From positions 1-64,000 of the forward strand of contig JAOARD010000073.1 in the NCBI GenBank assembly GCA_025210735.1: DNA of 64,000 bases. Direction: 5' to 3'. How positions within the stretch are numbered: position 1 is the first letter of the stretch; each line of letters opens with the position of its first letter. The position numbers and the translations under genes were made by a program. Under the pieces are notes generated by a model that worked only from the letters and a program-made list of their open reading frames with translations, was not told the origin of the DNA and searched no databases. Below, piece by piece: positions 50,546-58,959 of the stretch. The DNA comes from Bacteroidales bacterium (GTDB lineage: Bacteria > Bacteroidota > Bacteroidia > Bacteroidales > UBA6680).

Positions 50546-53206
50546 TTAAAATTGTTGACCAATTACAAAGTGGAACTGACTTCCTCCTGCTTTCACATCA
50601 ACACCATTTGAATTCAATACCTTATCAAAACCATATCCCCAGTCAACACCAAGCATACCCAACATTGGCAAGAATATTCTTACACCAACACCGGCAGAAC
50701 GTTTTGCATCAAATGGATTAAAATCCTTGAACTTAGACCATGAGTTTCCAGCTTCAACAAACACCATTCCATAAACAGTAGCTTGTGGTTTAAGTGCAAG
50801 TGGGTATCTGAGATCTAACGAAAACTTATCATAAATAACTGCACTTCGTCTGGTGGCTATTGCACCGGATATTGGATCCAGATATCTTTCTTCAGCTGTA
50901 AGTGAGTTATTCTCATATCCACGTAATCCAATATTCTGAACCCCGTACATATTGTACCCAGACATACCATCTCCTCCAAGCTGATATTTTTCAAAAGGGG
51001 AGTATCCTAGATCTTTATTATAGTAACCAAGATAACCCATTCTAACATGTGCACTCAAAACCAGATCTCCGATAAGTGATTTATACCATGATCCTTTAAA
51101 ATCCCACTTATGATACTCTACCCATTTATACTTTTCCTTATTTTGGGCATCCTCAATCTTGCTCTTTTTCTCTGATTCTGTCCCACTACCATTCATTATA
51201 GTAGCTGCTTCACTATCAGATAGTTCCCACCATTTACTAGACTTGAATAGCGAAAATGGCGGCGTTAATTCAATAGACAGTGAGAAGTCGGATCCATTAC
51301 GCGGATATAAAGGCTGTGAAACCGAGTTACGACCAAAGACCAAATTATAAGTAAGGATATTTGAGTTACCAGTCTTAAACCCAAATCCCATATCATAATT
51401 ATCAAGGAAATATCTCTTATAACCAACAGTATGCATCAGTGTAAAGTAGTTATCTGGCCACTCCAATCGTTTACCTAAACCTACCGATGCTCCAATAACG
51501 TCAAATTGTCCCGGGTCATCTGTTTGAGATTGGCTATACCAATTATACTTACTATATGAAGAGTAATAAAATGATACGTGGAATGAATTTGGTTTCTTTC
51601 CACCTAACCAAGGCTCAACAAATGAGATATTAAACGATTTATAATATTTACCATTTGTTTGTCCTCTAAGACTCAATGTCTGTCCATCACCAGTTGGTAC
51701 AATAGAGTTCCACTCCTTAAACTTAAAAAGTTTACGAGCTGAGAAGTTTGTAAATCTTACACCAAGAGATCCAACAAACATTCCTCCTCCCCATCCTCCG
51801 GATATTTCAAGCTGATCATTAGCTTTTTCTTCTAACATATAAGTTAAGTCTACAGTATTGTTCTCCTGATGAGGTTTAAAGTCAACACCTAATTTTTCCG
51901 GATCAAAATGTCCGAGTGTTGCAAGCTCTCTTTGCGTACGCATAATTTTAGAACGGCTAAATAGTTCACCTGGCTTCGTACGGATTTCACGACGAATAAC
52001 ATGTTCGTTTGTTTTAGTGTTCCCCTCAATAATTACCTTATTAATGGTTGCCTGTTCTCCTTCAAATATTCTAAGCTCTATATCAATAGAATCTTTATCA
52101 ACTTTAACCTCTACTGGTTGAACATTAAAAAACAGATAACCTCTATCCATGTATAAAGTTGTAACAGCATCCTCATCAACATTCAATCTGTTATTAAGAA
52201 GAGTTTTATCGTAATGATCACCCTTTTTTATATTAAGAATTGTTGAAAGGTACTCTGATGGGAATTTTGTATTTCCAACCCACCTTATATCTCTGAAGTA
52301 ATACTTGTTTCCTTCAGCAATATTAATTTTAATACCTAATTTCCTTTTAATCTTTGGCTTTACAGGTTTACCAAACATTTTTCTAAAAACATTACCAAGA
52401 CTAAACTTATGTTTTTCAATCACATATAATGAATCAGAAACAATAGTTGCATCACGGAATCCCTTCTCTGTATATTTCTCTATAAGAACCTTTTTATCCT
52501 CTTTATAATTAGGTTCATAATATTTTGATGCTTTAAAAATATTCCAGTCAACTTTTTTGGTATTCTTTATCCATCTTCTAACCTTACGATCCTTTATATT
52601 AACATTTCCAACAATTTCAATATCCTTAATTCTTGTTCGTTTACCTCTGTCAACGTTAAAGATCAATTTTACCGTATTTTTATATGTAGTATCATTTTTA
52701 ACAATACTCTTTACATCACAAAAATAGAAACCTTTTTCCTTAAAATGGTCTTTAATAATTCTTTCAGAGTTTTTTACAATGTCCTCTGTTACCTGATTTC
52801 CAGTACGGAGATGCAATTTCCCTCTAATATCTTTCTCCTGCCCCGACCTTAAACCATGAAAAACGACTCTGGAAAGCCTTGGTTGCTCTTGCAGGTAAAT
52901 GTCTATCGATACTTCATTACCTTTAATAGGCGTATATGAAATTTGAACATCAGAAAACAGTCCTTGTTTCCAATACTTTTTAATTGTAGACGTAAATTTA
53001 TCGCCCGGTATATCAATCTCATCCCCTACTCTGAATTCAGCAATATGCAACAGAATATCTGTATCCAGATATTTTATACCTGATATCTTGATATCGCTAA
53101 TAACAAACTTCTTAGGACGGCTATAATCTGCTGTTTTATCTGTTGTCTGAGCCGACAGCGTCAGACCGACAAACATAAAAACAATCAAGTTTATAATTTT
53201 CTGCAT
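50546..53206 (-). CDS. bamA: Outer-membrane assembly factor BamA
   Basis: The ATG at 53206 begins a signal peptide (MQKIINLIVFMFVGLTLSAQ) and gives 886 residues; an earlier start would overlap uppS. About five POTRA domains span 40-460 (for example ISGIKYLDTD, IEIVGNVNI, IRWVGNTKFP, VIIEGNTKTNEHV). A 16-strand barrel follows, ending with the usual aromatic (FVIGQQF). The barrel carries an inserted charged loop near SEAATIMNGSGTESEKKSK, which is larger than in Proteobacteria. It folds and inserts outer-membrane beta-barrels. It is located after uppS and before two ompH genes, the usual Bacteroidota arrangement. Confidence 0.94.
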   Translation of the reverse strand: MQKIINLIVFMFVGLTLSAQTTDKTADYSRPKKFVISDIKISGIKYLDTDILLHIAEFRVGDEIDIPGDKFTSTIKKYWKQGLFSDVQISYTPIKGNEVSIDIYLQEQPRLSRVVFHGLRSGQEKDIRGKLHLRTGNQVTEDIVKNSERIIKDHFKEKGFYFCDVKSIVKNDTTYKNTVKLIFNVDRGKRTRIKDIEIVGNVNIKDRKVRRWIKNTKKVDWNIFKASKYYEPNYKEDKKVLIEKYTEKGFRDATIVSDSLYVIEKHKFSLGNVFRKMFGKPVKPKIKRKLGIKINIAEGNKYYFRDIRWVGNTKFPSEYLSTILNIKKGDHYDKTLLNNRLNVDEDAVTTLYMDRGYLFFNVQPVEVKVDKDSIDIELRIFEGEQATINKVIIEGNTKTNEHVIRREIRTKPGELFSRSKIMRTQRELATLGHFDPEKLGVDFKPHQENNTVDLTYMLEEKANDQLEISGGWGGGMFVGSLGVRFTNFSARKLFKFKEWNSIVPTGDGQTLSLRGQTNGKYYKSFNISFVEPWLGGKKPNSFHVSFYYSSYSKYNWYSQSQTDDPGQFDVIGASVGLGKRLEWPDNYFTLMHTVGYKRYFLDNYDMGFGFKTGNSNILTYNLVFGRNSVSQPLYPRNGSDFSLSIELTPPFSLFKSSKWWELSDSEAATIMNGSGTESEKKSKIEDAQNKEKYKWVEYHKWDFKGSWYKSLIGDLVLSAHVRMGYLGYYNKDLGYSPFEKYQLGGDGMSGYNMYGVQNIGLRGYENNSLTAEERYLDPISGAIATRRSAVIYDKFSLDLRYPLALKPQATVYGMVFVEAGNSWSKFKDFNPFDAKRSAGVGVRIFLPMLGMLGVDWGYGFDKVLNSNGVDVKAGGSQFHFVIGQQF

Positions 53207-53231
53207 GTTAGTTATATATAGTTTAATATGG

Positions 53232-53978
53232 TTAGGATTCTTTAATTTGCTCACTAATCTTACCGAATCTTCTCTCTCTGTTTTGGTAACTTTTTATAGC
53301 TTCATAAAAAGTATCTTTGCTAAAATCAGGCCAAAGTGTTTCTGTAAAATAAAACTCTGCATATGCTAACTCCCATAACAAGAAATTACTCAATCGGCAC
53401 TCCCCGCTGGTTCTTATAAGAAACTCCGGATCTGGAAACTGTGCTGTAGTAAGGTTATTTGTTATGAGCGTATCATTAATATCTTCTACATTAATCTTAT
53501 TATCTTTTATATCTTGTGATATTCTTTTAACTGCATTTGTTATATCCCATTTACCGCTATAGTTAAGGGCAAGAACAAGATTCATTCCTGTATTACTTGC
53601 AGTATTATCTATTGCTCCATTAAGTTTTGCTCTAACATTTTTTGGCAATCTGGTAATATCACCAATAGTGTGCAATCTAATATTATTTTCGTTTAATTTT
53701 TTAGTTTCATTCTCTATTGCAGAAACCAACAATGTCATCAATCCATCAACCTCTAATTTTGGTCTGTTCCAATTCTCAGTTGAAAATGCATACAATGTAA
53801 GATATTGCACACCCATTTGAGCTGCAGCCTCTGTTGCTTCTCTTACAGCTTTAACTCCGTTTTTATGACCAAACAGCCTGGAATTTCCTTTTTTCTTTGC
53901 CCATCTGCCATTACCATCCATTATTATGGCAACATGTCTGGGTATATTATTTTTATCTATCTCCTCTAATAATGTCAT
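53232..53978 (-). CDS. uppS: Isoprenyl (undecaprenyl diphosphate) synthase
   Basis: This 248-residue cis-prenyltransferase has IIMDGNGRWAKKKG around Asp21, FGHKNGV at 36-42, YAFSTENWNRP and the C-terminal RTSGECRLSNFLLWELAYAE. It makes the C55 lipid carrier for peptidoglycan and glycan synthesis. It stands between porG-like and bamA genes in the conserved envelope block. Confidence 0.97.
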   Translation of the reverse strand: MTLLEEIDKNNIPRHVAIIMDGNGRWAKKKGNSRLFGHKNGVKAVREATEAAAQMGVQYLTLYAFSTENWNRPKLEVDGLMTLLVSAIENETKKLNENNIRLHTIGDITRLPKNVRAKLNGAIDNTASNTGMNLVLALNYSGKWDITNAVKRISQDIKDNKINVEDINDTLITNNLTTAQFPDPEFLIRTSGECRLSNFLLWELAYAEFYFTETLWPDFSKDTFYEAIKSYQNRERRFGKISEQIKES

Positions 53979-53981
53979 TGT

Positions 53982-54653
53982 TTATATGCCATTTGTATAT
54001 GTTCTGCAAAGCTTCCTTGATCCTCTAAGTTTATAACTTATATGTACGCCTATAAAAGAGTACCAGTCATTGTTAAAGAAGGTAGATGCATTATTATTAG
54101 TTTTATTTATATTATCATATCCGTTTGATACATCATCAATCTCATCAGAAAAACTCTTACTGTATATCCATTCAAGTCCAACAGTGTACCTACGCTTTAT
54201 TTTAAACTTAACACCTCCTCCAAAAGGAATTGAAGGCACAAGTTTCTCCAGATCATATGAGCATCCAAATCCACCCGCTATATATGGTGTAAACTTCCCC
54301 GAATTTGCCTTTATGTCAGAAAATCTAAAAAAGTTCACCTCATATCTTAATGAGAAATGAACAAAAGACTTCTTAAATGAATAATCTCTGGTTCCAGGAA
54401 TAAAACTGGAAGATGAAGTGTAATCAGATGACAATGTAAAGAAATTAAGATCGGCTTTAACAGCACTTATCTCATCAATATTATATCGCGAAAAAAATCC
54501 GAAAAAGGCATTAGGACTATTTAATATCTTTTTTTGGTTAAGATCACCCTGATAATAACTGGCTCCAAGGTACAATCCAAGATCCATTTTGTTTTGACAA
54601 AACGCATTAAATCCTAGCATTAAACTTGTTAGTATGATCAAAATTCTTCTCAT
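53982..54653 (-). CDS. DUF6089 (PorG-like) outer-membrane barrel protein
   Basis: The ATG at 54653 gives 223 residues with a signal peptide (residues 1-19, ending NAFCQ). The mature part opens MDLGLYLGASYYQGDLNQ, the signature of DUF6089, followed by an 8-strand barrel ending HISYKLRGSR. In Porphyromonas PorG of this family is part of the type IX secretion machinery, and this genomic position next to uppS and bamA is typical. Whether it serves type IX secretion here is unknown because no other Por genes are in the window. Confidence 0.82.
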   Translation of the reverse strand: MRRILIILTSLMLGFNAFCQNKMDLGLYLGASYYQGDLNQKKILNSPNAFFGFFSRYNIDEISAVKADLNFFTLSSDYTSSSSFIPGTRDYSFKKSFVHFSLRYEVNFFRFSDIKANSGKFTPYIAGGFGCSYDLEKLVPSIPFGGGVKFKIKRRYTVGLEWIYSKSFSDEIDDVSNGYDNINKTNNNASTFFNNDWYSFIGVHISYKLRGSRKLCRTYTNGI

Positions 54654-54766
54654 GCACCTACCTTCCTGTTTCAAGTTGTCAAATATAGTAAAACTATTGT
54701 TTCATCTGCCCTCTATCACACAATTTGATCATTATATTAACTCATATTAATAGGTTTTAACATTTT

Positions 54767-55522
54767 TTAATGTCGTGTAACCCATCTCCTCTTTTTAAAC
54801 CTCCTCTTTTGCTCAAGTTTATATGCTACTGTAACAAAGGCATTATGATACATATCATTAAACCTTGTTGTTGTTTCCAGACCATCAATCTTGTCTGAGG
54901 TTGTAATACGTGTTATTAACTCTAACGAAAATACTAGTTTATGGTTATAGTCATATCTTACACCAAAACCAAAAGGAAATCCTACTCCCCAGTTAAACTG
55001 GTTAAATCGGTAATCAGTTTTAAGATATTCTTTAGCAGTTACATTAGCAAAAAAGCACTCCATCCCTAACAGAAAATAGAACTTATATCCATCTCTAATG
55101 TAACGTTTAGATCCAGATCTGACAACACGTCTTCCTTTCCGCTTTCCGGTAAACATCTTAAAGATTGTAACCTCTGTTTTTGCACCAAAAGTAAACATAT
55201 TAGTAGTAAATCCATACCCCTTAAAATAAGGGTTATCTACAGGATTTTGAGCACCAAACCGCAAATATGAGACATTACCGGAATAGTTAAACGGTCCTCC
55301 AGATTTATATCTGTAACCTCCGGATATTCCAATACCAACAGTATTCGTGATATAGTCAGGTATAACTTTAATATAATCCTTTGTTGTTTTCCCCATCTGT
55401 CCGGAATAGAATGTTGGTCCCACAGATAAAAACACCTCGTGATTACCATCCTTTACTCTTTGCCCGTATAACAGGTTAACAATAAAAAAGCATACAAACG
55501 ATATAATTAGTTTTCTACTCAT
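54767..55522 (-). CDS. Outer-membrane beta-barrel protein, DUF6089-related
   Basis: This 251-residue protein has a signal peptide (residues 1-20, ending LLYGQR) and a small barrel with the opening VFLSVGPTFYSGQMGK, which is like DUF6089. A strongly basic loop (GKRKGRRVVRSGSKRYIRDGYK) and a basic C-terminus (RFKKRRWVTRH) are unusual for an outer-membrane protein and may face the periplasm or bind nucleic acid, lipid phosphate or peptidoglycan. It is probably a duplicated neighbour of the PorG-like gene, 113 bases away. Confidence 0.72.
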   Translation of the reverse strand: MSRKLIISFVCFFIVNLLYGQRVKDGNHEVFLSVGPTFYSGQMGKTTKDYIKVIPDYITNTVGIGISGGYRYKSGGPFNYSGNVSYLRFGAQNPVDNPYFKGYGFTTNMFTFGAKTEVTIFKMFTGKRKGRRVVRSGSKRYIRDGYKFYFLLGMECFFANVTAKEYLKTDYRFNQFNWGVGFPFGFGVRYDYNHKLVFSLELITRITTSDKIDGLETTTRFNDMYHNAFVTVAYKLEQKRRFKKRRWVTRH

Positions 55523-55658
55523 TAGAAAATAAAGGACTGATTAAAATCAACATTAACTATATACTCAATAACAATAACTAATATTTAGTAAAATTTATTA
55601 TACAGAGTACACTTTACAAATATACAAAAATCTTACCATGCTCTCTGTTGCAATGCAA

Positions 55659-56537
55659 TTAATTACGAATATCTACACCCCATAATAGCTTTTCTCGTAA
55701 AGTACTGAAATAGTCAGACTTCTCAACACTAGCTATTTTTATTGTATGCGATGCCTTTTTCACAATTACTTCAATATCTGAATCAACTACATATGAATTA
55801 TTATCAACGGACGCCAAAACTTTTGAATCTCTTGATTCAACCTTACATCTTATTACACTCTTATCAGGTATAATTAAAGGTCTTGCAGAAAGATTATGCG
55901 GTGCAATAGGAGATAATACAAAATTCTCAGAACCAGGTATAACAATCGGTCCCCCCACACTTAATGAATATGCTGTTGATCCGGTTGGGGTTGATATTAT
56001 TAACCCATCGGCCCAATAGGTATTCAGAAACACATCGTCTATATAGGTTTTGATTTTTATCATTGAGGTCTCCTTTTTCTGTATTGCAACCTCGTTAAGA
56101 GCAAAGTGGTTATTCAACTTCTTATCATTTATAGCCACCTGTATCATTGTACGCTCTTCAATTTTATAAGATCTCTCCTTTATGGCAATTATTGCACTCT
56201 CAACATCATCTAACGAAATGGTAGCCAAATAGCCTAACCTTCCTACATTAACACCTATTATTGGTATGTTCTTGTCGCTTATAAACGATACGGCTTCAAG
56301 AAATGTACCATCACCACCAATACTTATTATTACATCGGTAGTATCAGGCAAATCAACCTGCTTATCAAAAATTTTAAATGTACCACTCAACTCATGGTTG
56401 TATTCTTTACAACAATCGGTTATATTTTTATGTATATATGCCTCCGATGAGTACTTTTTAATCAACTCCAGAACCTTAACATATGAATCTACCTTTTCTG
56501 ATTCAAATGCTCTTCCGTAAACTGCAATTCTTGCCAT
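55659..56537 (-). CDS. nadK: NAD kinase
   Basis: This 292-residue enzyme has the GGDGT motif at 74-78 (IISIGGDGTFL, catalytic Asp76), ALNEVAI, and TPTGSTAYSLSVGGPIV. It makes NADP from NAD and ATP (or polyphosphate). Located in the conserved pdxJ-CBS-nadK block, 44 bases after the CBS gene. Confidence 0.97.
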   Translation of the reverse strand: MARIAVYGRAFESEKVDSYVKVLELIKKYSSEAYIHKNITDCCKEYNHELSGTFKIFDKQVDLPDTTDVIISIGGDGTFLEAVSFISDKNIPIIGVNVGRLGYLATISLDDVESAIIAIKERSYKIEERTMIQVAINDKKLNNHFALNEVAIQKKETSMIKIKTYIDDVFLNTYWADGLIISTPTGSTAYSLSVGGPIVIPGSENFVLSPIAPHNLSARPLIIPDKSVIRCKVESRDSKVLASVDNNSYVVDSDIEVIVKKASHTIKIASVEKSDYFSTLREKLLWGVDIRN

Positions 56538-56581
56538 TAAATAAAAATTTGGCTAAATATAAGCCATAGAATCTAAAAAAA

Positions 56582-57247
56582 CTAAGTATTAAGAAACCTC
56601 ATTAATGAATCATAATTATCTTTTATGTTCTTGTCTTCGGCATCTTCTCTCATAAACGAAGCCAATATATCGTAATTATACCTTTCAAACGATTGTCTAA
56701 CAGCAGATATATCAATAGTATCCAGTTTAAGCGATAATTGTATTCGTGTTGATTCTGCCATTGGCTTTACATATGAACTCAATATTTTTATATCGTTTCC
56801 TTCCACAATTTGTGCTATCTCTGTAAAAGAATAATCTCTCTCATTAAGTTCAAGAACAATTATACTACCCGGAGTCTGCATTGCTGAAAATGATGAAAAA
56901 TAGTGCAACAAATCAGGTATTGTAATTAATCCAACATACTCTTTAAGCTCATTAAGAACAGGAACCACTGTTAATTTTAAAGAAGATGCTATGTTCATAA
57001 CCTCAAATATATGTTGGTTCTCTGTAACATAAGGTTTATGCAAGGATAATGAATGATTCCCTAGTGGTTCGTCAGGCGTATTGAGGTCATATATATCAGA
57101 TTCCGATATTAGCCCCAAAAACTGAGAGTTATTTACAATCGGTAAATGGTTTACCTTAAAGACATCCATAAGATTCAGTGCATCCATACCTGTGTCGGAT
57201 GTTTTTAATATTGGTATTACTTCTGAAAGGATATCTCTTGCCAGCAT
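56582..57247 (-). CDS. CBS-pair protein
   Basis: This 221-residue protein has two CBS motifs (about residues 1-60 and 65-125: VNHLPIVNNSQFLGLISESDIY and LTVVPVLNELKEYVGLITIPDLL) followed by an ACT-like C-terminal region with VLELNERDYSFTEIAQIVEGNDIKILSSYV. It should bind an adenine nucleotide and control something, perhaps NAD kinase next door, but the partner is unknown. This gene is a fixed neighbour of nadK and pdxJ in Bacteroidota. Confidence 0.85.
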   Translation of the reverse strand: MLARDILSEVIPILKTSDTGMDALNLMDVFKVNHLPIVNNSQFLGLISESDIYDLNTPDEPLGNHSLSLHKPYVTENQHIFEVMNIASSLKLTVVPVLNELKEYVGLITIPDLLHYFSSFSAMQTPGSIIVLELNERDYSFTEIAQIVEGNDIKILSSYVKPMAESTRIQLSLKLDTIDISAVRQSFERYNYDILASFMREDAEDKNIKDNYDSLMRFLNT

Positions 57248-57268
57248 AAAATTGTATGTTATTTTTCC

Positions 57269-57276
57269 TAACTTTG
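57269..57276 (+). promoter_or_regulatory. Candidate -7 element for pdxJ
   Basis: TAACTTTG, a perfect TAnnTTTG, lies 33 bases before the pdxJ ATG in the divergent gap. The nearest TTG is only 14 bases upstream, so no proper -33 box was found. Confidence 0.4.
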
Positions 57277-57308
57277 GAAGTTAATAAATTTTATTTAAAA
57301 GATTAAAC

Positions 57309-58025
57309 ATGACTCGTCTTAGTGTAAATATAAATAAAATTGCCACAATAAGAAATGCTCGTGGCGAGAATACACCAAATGTTGTTGAAGCAGCAATCAA
57401 TTGCGAAAAATTTGGTGCTCAAGGAATCACAGTGCATCCCAGACCTGATCAGAGACACATAACATACAAAGACGTATATGATCTAAAAAAGGTTGTAACA
57501 ACAGAATTTAACATTGAAGGATATCCTAATAGTGAATTTATTAACCTTGTAAAAGAGGTAAAACCAGAACAAGTTACACTGGTTCCGGATCCACCTGAGG
57601 CCTTAACATCAAGCGAAGGATGGGACACTATTAAGCATAAAGATTTTTTGAAAAAGGTAATTGCCGATTTTAAAGCTGATGGTATAAGAACATCAATATT
57701 TCTTGAGGCAAATCCTGAAATGGTTGAACATGCTCTTGAAACAGGAACAGATAGGATAGAGTTCTACACCAAACCTTATGTTGATAACTTCAAAAACAGA
57801 CGTGAAGAGGGTATAGCTCCTTTTGCGAATGCAGCAAAGAGAGCTAATGAACTTGGCATTGGTATTAATGCCGGACATGACCTGAATCTTGATAATTTAC
57901 GATATTTTGCAGAAAATATTCCAGGACTGCTTGAAGTAAGCATAGGACACGCACTTATTTCAGATGCTCTGTATCTTGGTCTTGAGAAAACTATTGAACT
58001 TTATTTGGCAGAGTTACGTTTCTAA
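57309..58025 (+). CDS. pdxJ: Pyridoxine 5'-phosphate synthase
   Basis: This 238-residue TIM-barrel enzyme has the N-terminal [43 protein letters not shown], and C-terminal [13 protein letters not shown] and [12 protein letters not shown]. It condenses 1-deoxy-xylulose-5-phosphate and 3-amino-2-oxopropyl phosphate to pyridoxine phosphate. First of a plus-strand pair with the hydrolase, 33 bases downstream. Confidence 0.97.
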   Translation: MTRLSVNINKIATIRNARGENTPNVVEAAINCEKFGAQGITVHPRPDQRHITYKDVYDLKKVVTTEFNIEGYPNSEFINLVKEVKPEQVTLVPDPPEALTSSEGWDTIKHKDFLKKVIADFKADGIRTSIFLEANPEMVEHALETGTDRIEFYTKPYVDNFKNRREEGIAPFANAAKRANELGIGINAGHDLNLDNLRYFAENIPGLLEVSIGHALISDALYLGLEKTIELYLAELRF

Positions 58026-58058
58026 ACAGTTCAAGTAAAATGAAATTGTTTTTTTCGA

Positions 58059-58859
58059 ATGAAATTATTCTATAGAAAATATGGGGAGGCTGGACCTCCC
58101 CTTATAATTGTACATGGATTATACGGCATGTCTGATAACTGGGCTACAGTTGCAAAAGAGCTTTCTGATAAGTTTGTTGTTTATACAATAGATCAGAGGA
58201 ATCATGGCAAATCTCCACATTCAGATATACATGATTATGACAGCATGTGCAATGATCTTAAACAGTTCTTTGACGATAACAATGTTGATAAAGCAACACT
58301 TGTAGGACATTCAATGGGTGGAAAAACAGTAATGAAGTTTGCTGAAAAATATCCGGAATTTATTTCAGCTATGACTGTTGTTGATATATCGCCAAAGAGA
58401 TACTCTAAAACAGATGATGCCATATTAACTACCGATCACAGAAAGATAATTAATGCTCTTCATAATATTGATCTTAAAGATATTAAAAGCAGGAAAGATG
58501 CTGACATTAAGCTATCTGAACAACTCAAAGACATCAGATTAAGAGGTTTCTTACTTAAGAATCTTAAAAAAGATAATCATAAAAATTTTTATTGGGGACT
58601 AAATATAGAGTCGATAAGTAACAATCTGGAGAAGATAACTGACAAAACAGATAAAGTATCTAAAAAAGGTTTGTATGGTTTCCCTGTACTTTTCATAAGA
58701 GGTCTTAATTCAAACTATATTACAGATAACGATATATCAATAATACGAGAAATATTTCCGTATGCTGACATTGCTGATATTCCGGATGCAGGTCACTGGG
58801 TGCATGCAGAACAGCCTAAATTATTTATTGAAACATTAAAAAATTTCCTCTTAGAATAA
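58059..58859 (+). CDS. Alpha/beta hydrolase (YbfF-like)
   Basis: This 266-residue protein has the alpha/beta-hydrolase layout: oxyanion loop VHGLYGMSDNW, DQRNHGKSPH, the nucleophile elbow GHSMGGK (Ser near 87) and a terminal GHWVHAEQP histidine. It is most like the YbfF/esterase group; an acyl-ester or acyl-CoA substrate is possible. It follows pdxJ with a 33-base gap and was probably transferred with it in this gene block. Confidence 0.85.
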   Translation: MKLFYRKYGEAGPPLIIVHGLYGMSDNWATVAKELSDKFVVYTIDQRNHGKSPHSDIHDYDSMCNDLKQFFDDNNVDKATLVGHSMGGKTVMKFAEKYPEFISAMTVVDISPKRYSKTDDAILTTDHRKIINALHNIDLKDIKSRKDADIKLSEQLKDIRLRGFLLKNLKKDNHKNFYWGLNIESISNNLEKITDKTDKVSKKGLYGFPVLFIRGLNSNYITDNDISIIREIFPYADIADIPDAGHWVHAEQPKLFIETLKNFLLE

Positions 58860-58895
58860 AAACAATACTGTAAAGAGTAACAATACTAAATACAG

Positions 58896-58959
58896 TACGT
58901 ATAAGTAGTTGATTTTTTTTGCGCAAGCAATATAAAGACTAATTAATTACTTATACGTA
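58896..58959 (+). promoter_or_regulatory. 12-bp inverted repeat reaching the prkA start codon
   Basis: TACGTATAAGTA (58896-58907) and TACTTATACGTA (58948-58959) are perfect reverse complements, 40 bases apart. The last base of the second arm is the A of the prkA ATG. If the RNA folds, the ribosome-binding region is sealed, so this may control prkA translation. Alternatively it is an operator bound by a dimeric regulator. Confidence 0.55.
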
